Below are positions 16,586-24,854 of a stretch of 64,000 nucleotides of DNA, piece after piece. Both the position numbers and the translations under genes were made by a program. The stretch covers positions 3,451,001-3,515,000 of the forward strand of contig NZ_CP077085.1 of assembly GCF_014268455.2 (NCBI RefSeq). The letters run 5' to 3'. This DNA is from Pseudomonas shahriarae. GTDB lineage: Bacteria; Pseudomonadota; Gammaproteobacteria; Pseudomonadales; Pseudomonadaceae. Below the pieces are notes generated by a model that was given only the letters and a program-made list of their open reading frames with translations, was not told where the DNA came from and did not search any database. Position 1 is the stretch's first letter. Every line of letters begins with the position of its first letter.

Positions 16586-17533
16586 GTGGGAGTTGGCTTG
16601 CCTGCGATAGCGGTGGGTGAGCCGCCAGAAACGGTGACTGAACTGCCGCTATCGCGGGCAAGCCCGCTCCCACAGGGGATCTCACTCGGGCAGATAATTT
16701 TGGCCCCACCACAAATCAAAGGTGGGAGATTGCCTGCGATGGCGGTGGGTCAGCCGCCAGAAACAGTAACTGGACTACCGCTTTCGCGAGCAAGCCCGCT
16801 CCCACAGGGGATCTCACTGGAGCAGATAATTTTGGCCCCAGCACAAATCAAAGGTGGGAGCTGGCTTGCCTGCGATGGCGGTGGGTCAGCCGCCAGAAAC
16901 AGTGACTGGACTGCCGCTTTCGCGAGCAAGCCCGCTCCCACAGGGAATCTCACTCAGGCAGATAATTTTGGCCCCACCACAAATCAAATGTGGGAGCTGG
17001 CTTGCCTGCGATGGCGGTGGGTCAGCCGCCAGCAACAGTGACTGAACTGCCGCCATCGCGGGCAAGCCCGCTCCCACAGGGGATCTCACTGGAGCAGATG
17101 ATTTTGGCCCCACCACAAATCAAATGTGGGAGCTGGCTTGCCTGCGATGGCGGTGGGTCAGCCGCCAAAAACAGTGACTGAACTGCCGCCATCGCGAGCA
17201 AGCCCGCTCCCACAGGGGATCTCACTGAGGCAAATAATTTTGGCCCCACCACAAATCAAGGGTGGGAGCTGGCTTGCCTGCGATGGCGGTGGGTCAGCCG
17301 CCAGAAACAGTGACTGAACTGCCGCTATCGCGGGCAAGCCCGCTCCCACAGGGGATCTGCGCGGGGCAGAGAGTTTTGGCCCCACCACAAATCAAAGGTG
17401 GGAGCTGGCTTGCCTGCGAAGGCGGTGGGTCAGTCGCTAGAAACGGTGACTGAGCTGCCGCCATCGCGAGCAAGCCCGCTCCCACAGGGGGCCTTGTCGG
17501 CGGGGCGATTTTGGATGCACCACAGCTCCCACC
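16586..17533. repeat. Seven tandem 136-bp REPIN units
   Basis: Units begin with gtgggag at 16586, 16722, 16854, 16990, 17126, 17262 and 17398; the spacing is 136 bases except 132 after unit 2, which has lost four bases. Each unit is a REPIN: a left REP (gtgggagctggcttgcctgc), a central palindrome-like part (gccgccagaaacagtgact) and an inverted REP (cgggcaagcccgctcccac). A shared 45-base linker ending in ccaccacaaatcaaa follows. Units differ by scattered substitutions. This fills the gap between the adaptor gene and the FAD oxidoreductase gene. Confidence 0.95.
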
Positions 17534-17534
17534 T

Positions 17535-18956
17535 TTAGAGTTGCGCCAGCTTTAGCGCCAGTGCCTTGGCCTGAAGCGCCACATCCGTCACCGCCGTGCT
17601 CTCCCACCACATACCGCGCAGCGGCGGGCCCATGGCGAAGAGTCGCTCACTCACAACGCCGTGCTCATCCAGTACCGCCCCCGAGGCATCCGCCGCTATC
17701 CCCAATGCCAAGGGCCCGGGTTTGATCAAGCCGCGGGCCAGCAATTGCCTGGGCAACGGCCGGGCCACGCGGCGCCAGTCGTATTCGATCCCGCTGGAGT
17801 TGATCAACGCCGCGCCACTGAAGTGGGTGGTGTGCTGTTCGCCACGACGGCGCAGGCGCAGGGTCACTTCGCCGTTTACCGTGGGCTCCAGGCCCAGGAA
17901 CGAGGCCGCGTGGATACGCAGGCGCCCCTCCCCGTGCAGGCGCGCCAGCAGTTCGGCGCTCAGGGGTGGCGAGCGATGATGATGGCTCTCCCACCAGGGC
18001 CGCACATGGCGCACGAACTGGCGTTTCTCGCGCTCGCTGGCCTGGCTCCACAAACGACCGATATGGGCGCGTACGGTGTCCAGCGGTGCTTGCCAGTCGA
18101 TGCCCTGGGCCAGGGCTTTCTGGCATTCGCGGCGCACTGCCCGCAGTAATTGCAGTGGGCTGCGCAGGCCATGATCGTCAGCGAGAAAGTCCGCCCACGT
18201 AGGGGGTTGCCGGCGCACATGGGGCAACAGGCCATGGCGCGAAAAGATCTCGATCGGCCCGCGATGGCCAGCCTGTTCCAGTGACACCACGGCGTCGACC
18301 ATGGTCAGGCCGGAGCCGATGATCAACACCGTGGCGTGTGGGTCCAGTTGCGTCATGGCGCGCACATCCCACGGATCAACCGCCGCCGCATTCACACCAC
18401 TGGAGTGGGTTTGTGGCGTGCGCGCCGCCGGAAACATTCCGGTGGCCAGTACGGCCCGGGCACCGCGCAGTGCCCGGCCGTCATCCAGGGTCAGGCGCAC
18501 GCCTCCCAGCTCTACCTGCACGTCGATGACCTCGGCGCGAATATGCTCCACGGTTGACGCCGATCCCGCCCGAGCCTGCGCCAGCCGCTGTTGCGCGTAC
18601 ACGCCAAAGATCCCCCGGGGTGGAAACAGCTCGCTGACCGGCACGTGCTGCTGGTCCGATTCCGGCCAGCCGCCGGCGGCGATGTACTCGCTCAACCAGT
18701 GGGTCAAGTCATCGGCGTTGTCCGGGTCCACACTCATGCGCGCCGCATTGCCATTGAGGGTGTGCCCCAGCTCCACCGCGCTATAGGCTTCGCCTAGCCC
18801 CAGCTCCATGCGCGGCTCGATCACCAGAACCTTCCGCGTGCCGGGCAAACGCAACAGCTGCACGGCCAGCAGCGTGCCGCTCAGGCCCCCGCCGATGATC
18901 AGCACATCGGCGTTGCGGATGGCCTTTGTCGCCTGTCCGCGTTCGGTTTCACTCAT
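17535..18956 (-). CDS. FAD/NAD(P)-binding oxidoreductase (HpaO/PF13454-like flavoprotein)
   Basis: 473 residues. An N-terminal dinucleotide fold (VLIIGGGLSGTLLAVQLL, residues 18-35) is followed by a second one near residue 210 (VLIIGSGLTMVDAVVSL) and by GIEYDW and MGPPLRGMWWEST near the end. This two-Rossmann layout is that of FAD-NAD(P)-binding proteins of the PF13454 type, whose substrates are mostly unknown. AAGGG precedes the start. It is a single gene whose 3' end abuts the REPIN array. Confidence 0.75.
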   Translation of the reverse strand: MSETERGQATKAIRNADVLIIGGGLSGTLLAVQLLRLPGTRKVLVIEPRMELGLGEAYSAVELGHTLNGNAARMSVDPDNADDLTHWLSEYIAAGGWPESDQQHVPVSELFPPRGIFGVYAQQRLAQARAGSASTVEHIRAEVIDVQVELGGVRLTLDDGRALRGARAVLATGMFPAARTPQTHSSGVNAAAVDPWDVRAMTQLDPHATVLIIGSGLTMVDAVVSLEQAGHRGPIEIFSRHGLLPHVRRQPPTWADFLADDHGLRSPLQLLRAVRRECQKALAQGIDWQAPLDTVRAHIGRLWSQASEREKRQFVRHVRPWWESHHHRSPPLSAELLARLHGEGRLRIHAASFLGLEPTVNGEVTLRLRRRGEQHTTHFSGAALINSSGIEYDWRRVARPLPRQLLARGLIKPGPLALGIAADASGAVLDEHGVVSERLFAMGPPLRGMWWESTAVTDVALQAKALALKLAQL

Positions 18957-19358
18957 GCAAATACGCCCTTACTGGTTGCCCGAAGAATGCTCATGCCATC
19001 GCCTGCGCCGGTGTAAACCCGCGTGCAGAGCGACGTGGATGCGTTAGTTATATAGCCAGGTGCGCTCCGTTGCACGAGTTACGCCAAGATTGAGAACCCC
19101 ATGATTCCTCACTTTGCGACAGCTCCATAGCCATGCCACACACGGTTAATCAGCAAACTGTTGATTGACTGTTGGCGGGCGAACACTGGCGCATGCAACC
19201 GCAGATTTACCTGGAACCGCCGCAAATCAAGGCTCAAACGCCCTGCACTTTCTCGATTGCGATGAAACTGTTAGCGCCATTCGTGGGTTTTTCCATGGAC
19301 CGGGAACGCACACCATGGGCTGCAACGCGCCCCTTCCTGCGGATTCCCGGAGCTTTTC
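18957..19358. other. 402-base intergenic region between divergent genes
   Basis: It separates the FAD oxidoreductase (minus) from the Yellow/MRJP gene (plus). No convincing gene is present. It includes an imperfect dyad AATCA-N9-TGATT (about 19147-19165) and a TATATAAC-like segment (minus strand, about 19047-19054) that could be a -10 element. I see no other structure. Confidence 0.5.
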
Positions 19359-20522
19359 ATGCACTTCAAGCACTCCTTTATCTGGTCTGCCCTGGCCTTG
19401 TCGATTGCCATCAGCAGCCAGGCGGCTCAGGCCCAACCGATGCCCAGCGAGCAAACCATTGGCACCCTCGAGCAGGTGTTCGCCTTCCACGACGCCATGC
19501 CCACCGGCGTCAGCGTTGCCGAAAACGGGCGGATCTTTGTCAATTTTCCACGCTGGGGCGACGCGGTGCCGTTCACCGTGGGTGAACTGCGCGATGGCCA
19601 GGTCGTGCCCTACCCTGACCTGGCTATGAACCAGGCCGATCCGAAAGACCCGGCCAAGGGTTTTATCAGCGTGCAAAGTGTGGTGGCCGATGGTCGCGGG
19701 CGGATCTGGATACTGGACACTGCCGCCCCCGGTTTCGCCTCACCAACGCCGGGCGGTGCCAAGTTGGTAGCCGTCGATCTGGCCACCAACAAAGTGGTCA
19801 AGACCCTGGTGTTCCCGAAAAGCGTGATGCTGCCCAGCACCTACGTCAACGATATGCGTTTTGACTTCCGGGTGGGCGATGAAGGGGTGATCTACATCAC
19901 CGACTCTTCCCTGAGCGGCCCCGGGGCGATCATCGTCATGGACATTGCCAGCGGCACTGCCCTGCGCCGACTCAGCGGTGCCACCTCGACCTCGGTAGAC
20001 CCGAACTTCGTGCCCAAGGTCGAAGGCCAGGTCTTGCAGGTTCGCAACGCCGACGGCAGCACCCGTCCGTTTGCGGTAGCGTCCGATGGCATCGCCCTGT
20101 CCGCTGACGGCCAGACGCTGTACTTCTGCCCGCTGTCCAGCCGCCATCTGTACTCGGTACCCACCGCGTTGCTGCGTGACACCTCGGTCAGCGAAGCGCG
20201 GCTGGATATGGCGGTCAAGGACCTGGGGGAAAAAGGCGCTTCCGATGGCCTCGAAGCCGATGCCTCCGGCGCCCTGTATGCCGGCGACTACGAACACAAC
20301 AGCGTGCGCAAACGCCTGGCGGATGGACAGTGGCAGACCATCGTCCACGACCCGCGTGTGCTCTGGCCCGACACCCTGTCCATCGGGCCGGACGGCTACC
20401 TGTACTTCATGGCCAACCAGTTGCATCGCCAGGGCATCTTCCACGCAGGTCGCGACTTGCGCCAGAAGCCCTACAGCCTGCTGCGCGTGAAGATTGATGC
20501 AGCGCCGGCCCCCACCCTCTAG
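19359..20522 (+). CDS. Exported Yellow / major royal jelly protein family beta-propeller (SMP-30-like)
   Basis: 387 residues with GGAG before the ATG and a signal peptide (residues 1-25, cleavage after AQA). Propeller motifs are present: SVVADGRGRIWILDT, YVNDMRFDFRVGDEGVIYITDSS and SDGIALSADGQTLYFCPLSS. These are hallmarks of the MRJP/Yellow family, often annotated in bacteria as L-dopachrome tautomerase-related or gluconolactonase-like. It is probably periplasmic. The actual reaction in bacteria is not known. The OpuAC-like gene follows after 35 bases. Confidence 0.85.
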   Translation: MHFKHSFIWSALALSIAISSQAAQAQPMPSEQTIGTLEQVFAFHDAMPTGVSVAENGRIFVNFPRWGDAVPFTVGELRDGQVVPYPDLAMNQADPKDPAKGFISVQSVVADGRGRIWILDTAAPGFASPTPGGAKLVAVDLATNKVVKTLVFPKSVMLPSTYVNDMRFDFRVGDEGVIYITDSSLSGPGAIIVMDIASGTALRRLSGATSTSVDPNFVPKVEGQVLQVRNADGSTRPFAVASDGIALSADGQTLYFCPLSSRHLYSVPTALLRDTSVSEARLDMAVKDLGEKGASDGLEADASGALYAGDYEHNSVRKRLADGQWQTIVHDPRVLWPDTLSIGPDGYLYFMANQLHRQGIFHAGRDLRQKPYSLLRVKIDAAPAPTL

Positions 20523-20557
20523 CTCCGTGATCAGCCGCAGCTCTTGAAGGAAGCAAC

Positions 20558-21439
20558 ATGCGCAGACCCCCACCCCGGCGCCCAGCAAAAACGCCGACCG
20601 TGACCCACCAGGATTTTTCCCTGGCCAATATCGCCAATGGCTCGCGTGTGGTGCGCCTGGGCGTCACCGATCTGTCCTTCCATCGCGCCACTGCCGCCGT
20701 GGTGGCGCTGGTCCTGCAGCGCATGGGCCTGACTGTCGAACGGCAATATGCCCTGCACGAAGTGAATTTCGAGCGCTTGCGCGAAGGCACCATCGACATG
20801 TTGGCCTCGGCCTGGCTGCCATGCAGCCATGGCGTGTACCGACAGGCCGTGCCCGCCCGTGAACTGGGCCTGCATTACCAGCCCTATGCCATGTGGGGCG
20901 TGCCCGACTATGTAAGCGAGGCTGACGTGGCATCCATCGACGACCTGCGCAAACCCGAGGTTCGCGCGCGCATGCACCCGCTGATTCAGGGCATTGGGTT
21001 GGGTGCGGGAATTACCCGGTTTTCCCTGAAAATCATGGATGAGTACGGCTTGAGCGACGCCGGCTACCAATTCCGCACCGGCACTCAGGACGATTGCGTC
21101 GACGCTTTTGAGGCCCTGTATCGCCAAGGGCACTGGGGCATCGTGCCCTTGTGGCATCCGCAGTTCCTGCACCACCGCTACCGTATCCGCGAACTGAAGG
21201 ACCCCAGGGGTTTGCTCGGTAATGTGGACCGGGCAGTGCTGCTGGCACGGGAAGATCGCCTGGCGTTGCTGACCCGGGCAGAGATTCAGGTGCTGGATAA
21301 TATTCGTCTGTCGAACCCGATCGTTGCCGAGCTGGATGATGCATTCAATCGGGGTGAACGCTCGGCGGATGAGGCGGCCAGGGAGTGGCTGGCGCGCCAT
21401 CCGCAGATGCTGCGTGGGTGGCTGGCACCGGTGAGCTGA
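20558..21439 (+). CDS. Glycine betaine/choline-type substrate-binding protein (OpuAC) without a signal peptide
   Basis: 293 residues with AAGGA before the ATG. VVRLGVTDLSFHRATAAVVALVLQRMGL and LASAWLPCSHGVYRQAV match the OpuAC fold (PF04069) that binds quaternary amines. The N terminus RRPPPRRPAKTP is basic and proline-rich, with no hydrophobic signal, and there is no permease or ATPase gene nearby. It may be a cytoplasmic sensor-like binding protein or be exported by an unusual route. Cotranscription with the Yellow-family gene is likely from the 35-base gap. Confidence 0.78.
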   Translation: MRRPPPRRPAKTPTVTHQDFSLANIANGSRVVRLGVTDLSFHRATAAVVALVLQRMGLTVERQYALHEVNFERLREGTIDMLASAWLPCSHGVYRQAVPARELGLHYQPYAMWGVPDYVSEADVASIDDLRKPEVRARMHPLIQGIGLGAGITRFSLKIMDEYGLSDAGYQFRTGTQDDCVDAFEALYRQGHWGIVPLWHPQFLHHRYRIRELKDPRGLLGNVDRAVLLAREDRLALLTRAEIQVLDNIRLSNPIVAELDDAFNRGERSADEAAREWLARHPQMLRGWLAPVS

Positions 21440-21598
21440 CAGCAAGCTTGGAGCCTATGGCTTATTGTGCGTAGCAGTCGCATTTTAGGGCCGCTTCGCG
21501 CCCCAACGGGAGCAAGCGCCCTCGCCACAGGTTATCGATTGCCTGCACCTCTCTTAGCTGAACGGCAAGCGGGTTTGCCCCGCTCGCCACAGCCCCCC

Positions 21599-22252
21599 TT
21601 AGATAAATTCGAACAACACCGGCGCCGGCAAGCGGGACTTGGGCAGGCCCGCATTAAAATCCTCATGGCTGTGGTAACCCACACTCACCACCACCAGGCT
21701 GGTAAAGCCGCGCTCGCGCAAATCCAGTTCGGCATCCAGCGCCTTACTGTCAAAGCCTTCCATGGGCGTGGCATCCAGGCCCAGGGCAGCAGCGCCGAGC
21801 AACAGCGTGCCCAGGGCCAGGTAAGTCTGCTTTTCCATCCAGTGTTGCAGGTCTTTGTAGTCATAACGATGCAGATCGACAAACCGCCGCCGGCCTTTGT
21901 CCTGCCCGGCCTTGGCCTGCTCATCCACAAAACGCCCATCGCTGGCTTCTTGCTCCAGCAGCGCCTGCAGGTACTCCTCGGGCATCTGGGTACGCGTGCA
22001 GAGCACAATCACATGGGAGGCATCGAGGGTCTTCGCGCGATTGAACTCAAAACCACCCTGCATACTGTCCGCAATCCGAGCTTTACCCTCGTCTTCGTGG
22101 GCAATGATAAAGTGCCAGGGCTGCGAGTTGACGGAAGACGGGCTGTTGCGCAGTTGTTCCAGCAACAATTCAATGGTTGCCACGGGAATCTTGCGCGATG
22201 AATCGAAGAGTTTGGTTGTATAACGACGCTTGGACAGGCTTACCAGATCCAT
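21599..22252 (-). CDS. nfsB: Oxygen-insensitive NAD(P)H nitroreductase (NfsB-like)
   Basis: The ATG at 22252 with GGAG seven bases upstream gives 217 residues beginning with DLVSLSKRRYTTKLFD, the NfsB-type N terminus. FMN-contact motifs follow: LLEQLRNSPSSVNSQPWHFI, QTYLALGTLLLGAAALGLDATPMEGF and SLVVVSVGYHS. The enzyme reduces nitro groups, quinones or dihydropteridine with NAD(P)H in the cytoplasm. It lies 149 bases from the NTF2-like gene on the same strand. Confidence 0.9.
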   Translation of the reverse strand: MDLVSLSKRRYTTKLFDSSRKIPVATIELLLEQLRNSPSSVNSQPWHFIIAHEDEGKARIADSMQGGFEFNRAKTLDASHVIVLCTRTQMPEEYLQALLEQEASDGRFVDEQAKAGQDKGRRRFVDLHRYDYKDLQHWMEKQTYLALGTLLLGAAALGLDATPMEGFDSKALDAELDLRERGFTSLVVVSVGYHSHEDFNAGLPKSRLPAPVLFEFI

Positions 22253-22400
22253 AAAAGGACTCCAATCAAAATAGGCAAAAACAGCGAGTCCATCGTTACC
22301 CTTCGCCCCGCCGAGAAAAACCACCCGCACGCGTCAAGAGTTTCACTGGCACAGTGAAAGTGCGCTGTGCGCCTGCGTCCCTGCAGGGGAATCGCCCGGG

Positions 22401-22823
22401 TCAGTCGTACTCGACAATCCCCAGTTGCTTGGCCATGAACAGCTCATTGCGCTCGACGATTTCCTCGACCACTTTGCCTTCGGCATTGAACCGGAAGTAC
22501 GTCAACGCGCTCCAGGACAGGTCTTTACCGCTCACATCAAAACCATGCCAGGTGTTGGAACCCTTGGCGTGATGCATCAACGCAACCACCACCACATCAC
22601 CGGCCACCACTTCTTTCTGGAAGGTTGTCGCGATCGACTCGTAGCGCTCGGTCACGTTCAGGCGCAAGGCCTGTTTGAACGGTTCGACACCGACGATAGG
22701 CGCCGGACAATCGGGGCGGTGAACCACCACATCGTCGGCAAAAAATTCCGCTACGCGCTCAACATCCTTACCGTCGACGCAATACTTGAAGTACTTTTTC
22801 ACCACATCCAGATGCTTGCTCAT
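22401..22823 (-). CDS. SnoaL-like / NTF2-fold small protein
   Basis: The ATG at 22823 follows GGAG at good spacing and gives 140 residues. The pattern KKYFKYCVDGKDVERVAEFFADDVVVHRPD and YFRFNAEGKVVEEIVERNELF is typical of SnoaL-type polyketide-cyclase-like proteins. Many such proteins act as small isomerases, hydratases or binding partners, so no reaction can be named. It is divergent from a LysR gene 131 bases away, which may regulate it and nfsB. Confidence 0.78.
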   Translation of the reverse strand: MSKHLDVVKKYFKYCVDGKDVERVAEFFADDVVVHRPDCPAPIVGVEPFKQALRLNVTERYESIATTFQKEVVAGDVVVVALMHHAKGSNTWHGFDVSGKDLSWSALTYFRFNAEGKVVEEIVERNELFMAKQLGIVEYD

Positions 22824-22954
22824 TTCGACTCCAATCAAGTTTTTCCCTGCACTCAACGGCTAGACTGGCAGGGGCAAAAAAAGCTTAACGGTCGGCATAC
22901 ACCTGAAAAATGCTGTAACTGGAAAACACCCTTGCGCGCAGTGGAGCAATGCTG

Positions 22955-23848
22955 ATGGATCGCTGGACCGAATATGAGTTGTTTGTAAAGGTCGCGGAGC
23001 TGGGCAGCGTGACCAAGGCCGCAGACGCCCTGGACCTGTCCAGTGCGGCGGCCAGCCGGCACTTGGCGGCACTGGAGAATCGCCTGGGCGTGAGGCTGAT
23101 CGAGCGCAGCACCCGGCGTTTGTTCGTCACCGAGGTCGGCAAGGTGTTCTACACCAACGCCAAGGCAGCCCTCACGGCGATGCAAGGCGCGACCGAGGCC
23201 GTCAGCGCGAGCAAAAACCACCCCCATGGGGTGTTGCGTGTGACTGCATCCTTATCCCTGTGCCTGCAACATATCCTGCCGCTGGTGCCCAAGTTCAAGG
23301 AGCAGTACCCGGATGTACGCCTGGATATCGTGGCCGAGAACCGCTACCACGACATCATTGACGACAACATCGACGTCGCCCTGCGCACCCGTGACAGTGA
23401 GCCGGACTCCAGCCTGGTGATCCGCCGCCTGACCGATACCCGACGCATACTGGCTGCCTCGCCGGACTACCTCGAGCGCTGCGGCCGCCCGCAACATCCG
23501 CAGGCGTTGGCCGAGCATCATCTGTTGCTCTACACCTACGCCACCGATCCCTATGAGCTGACGTTCCAGCGCGAAGACCAGACCATCACGGTGCCCGCCA
23601 CTCCGGCGCTGGAATCCAACGACGGCTATCTGTTGCGCGCGGCCGCGCTGCAGGGCCAAGGCATCCTCGCGCAACCCACTTATGTGATCCACGACGATAT
23701 CGTCGCCGGGCGCCTGGTGCCGATCCTCAGCGACTGGAGCCTGCCTCGCCTGGAAATCAACCTCGTCTACCCCTCACGACGCCACCTGCCGGCCAAGACC
23801 CGGGTGTTTATCGACTTTATTGTCAAAGAATTCCAACCCCTGGATTGA
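22955..23848 (+). CDS. LysR family transcriptional regulator
   Basis: 297 residues from the ATG at 22955, chosen because GGAG is eight bases upstream; another ATG two codons earlier is too close. The winged helix-turn-helix spans residues 4-60 (ELFVKVAELGSVTKAADALDLSSAAASRHLAALENRLGV), followed by the periplasmic-binding-like effector domain. The sequence type is that of one-off LysR regulators next to oxidoreductases. It is divergent from the SnoaL-like and nfsB genes, the likely targets. Confidence 0.9.
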   Translation: MDRWTEYELFVKVAELGSVTKAADALDLSSAAASRHLAALENRLGVRLIERSTRRLFVTEVGKVFYTNAKAALTAMQGATEAVSASKNHPHGVLRVTASLSLCLQHILPLVPKFKEQYPDVRLDIVAENRYHDIIDDNIDVALRTRDSEPDSSLVIRRLTDTRRILAASPDYLERCGRPQHPQALAEHHLLLYTYATDPYELTFQREDQTITVPATPALESNDGYLLRAAALQGQGILAQPTYVIHDDIVAGRLVPILSDWSLPRLEINLVYPSRRHLPAKTRVFIDFIVKEFQPLD

Positions 23849-23858
23849 CCCGTCGCGC

Positions 23859-24791
23859 TCAGTGCCGGATCACTGCTTTGAGTACCGTCTTGAAGGTCTC
23901 CAACTGCTCTTCGCTGAATTGGCTGAAGACCGTGTCCTGCTGCTCTCGGGCGATGGTCCACAACGACTCGGTTTCGTCGATGCCCTTGGTGGTGAGCTTT
24001 ACCCGGTCCTGATCATCGCGTACCAACGCCTTGCGCTTGAGGTTGTTCACCGCCTCTTCGATCTCGCGCACCGGCATTGCCACTTCGCGCTGCAACTCGG
24101 CCAGGCTCAGGCCGGCATCGTTCTCCAGCACCATCAGCATCCGCGCTTCACTGGTGCGCAGGCCGGTGGACAGTTGGCGGGGCTGGTAGCTGGCCTGATA
24201 GGCCCGCAGCGCCTGGGTCATCAGGTAATAGAGGTTATGGCTCAGGCGCCCCTGGAAATGGCTGCTCGCTGGCTGGCCCTCCTCACGGCGGGTCATGCGG
24301 GTGTGTGGCAGGACCATGGAATAGGCGCCCTGGTGATAGAGCAACGGTGAGCGGCCGCAGTCGTCGAAGGCCACCACTTTGCCAATCATGATCCAGTGAT
24401 CACCCCCATCGACCTGCTGGTACTTCTCACACTCAAAGCGTGCCGAACAGTCGGCCAACACCGGCGCCCCGCCCGCACCCGCCTGGTATTCGATCTCGGC
24501 AAAACGGTCCTCCCGGGGCCGGGCAAAGTTGTTCGACAGGTCAATCTGATCGGCGGCCAGCACATTTACCGCAAAGTGCGTGGCGGCTTCAAACACGGCG
24601 TGGCTGGTGGAGCGTTTGTCGATGCTCCAGAGAATCAGCGGCGGGTCCAAAGACACCGAATTAAAACTGTTGGCGGTGACACCGACCTTGCGCCCGCTGG
24701 CGTCGGCGGCGGTGACCACGGTGACACCAGTGGCGAAATTGCCCAGGGCACGGCGAAAGGCGCGGGTATCGACTTGGTTTTCAATAGACAT
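23859..24791 (-). CDS. p-Hydroxyphenylacetate 3-hydroxylase, reductase component (C1) with MarR-like C-terminal domain
   Basis: 310 residues. The N-terminal half is a flavin reductase domain (RALGNFATGVTVVTA, VTANSFNSVSLDPPLILWSIDK, residues 13-60). The C-terminal 120 residues look like a MarR winged-helix domain (SARMLMV-type helix, LQREVAMPVREIEEAVNNLKRKALV, RVKLTTKGIDETE). This two-domain reductase is known from Acinetobacter C1-HPAH, where the MarR-like part binds p-hydroxyphenylacetate and stimulates FMN reduction. The oxygenase gene lies just upstream in the same direction. Confidence 0.85.
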   Translation of the reverse strand: MSIENQVDTRAFRRALGNFATGVTVVTAADASGRKVGVTANSFNSVSLDPPLILWSIDKRSTSHAVFEAATHFAVNVLAADQIDLSNNFARPREDRFAEIEYQAGAGGAPVLADCSARFECEKYQQVDGGDHWIMIGKVVAFDDCGRSPLLYHQGAYSMVLPHTRMTRREEGQPASSHFQGRLSHNLYYLMTQALRAYQASYQPRQLSTGLRTSEARMLMVLENDAGLSLAELQREVAMPVREIEEAVNNLKRKALVRDDQDRVKLTTKGIDETESLWTIAREQQDTVFSQFSEEQLETFKTVLKAVIRH

Positions 24792-24854
24792 GCAAGACTC
24801 CCGGACAGGCTGAAGGCCCTGCCCTGATTATTCTTATAGGTAAGCGTAGCGTGC

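Noticed and set aside
16586..17533. Regularly spaced repeats that might be read as a CRISPR array, and a series of similar 63-residue open frames in both directions
   Set aside because: The period is 136 bases with conserved linkers, not short repeats with unique spacers, and no cas genes are near. The open frames are by-products of the repeat (REP) sequence and lack ribosome sites.
19165..19358. Short plus-strand open frames before the Yellow-family gene
   Set aside because: They overlap the start of the supported gene, lack ribosome sites and show no recognisable protein pattern.
21480..21595. Weak inverted repeats (gcaagcgggtttgccccgct region) between the OpuAC-like gene and nfsB
   Set aside because: They look like a degenerate REP remnant or weak terminator but pairing is too poor to call.
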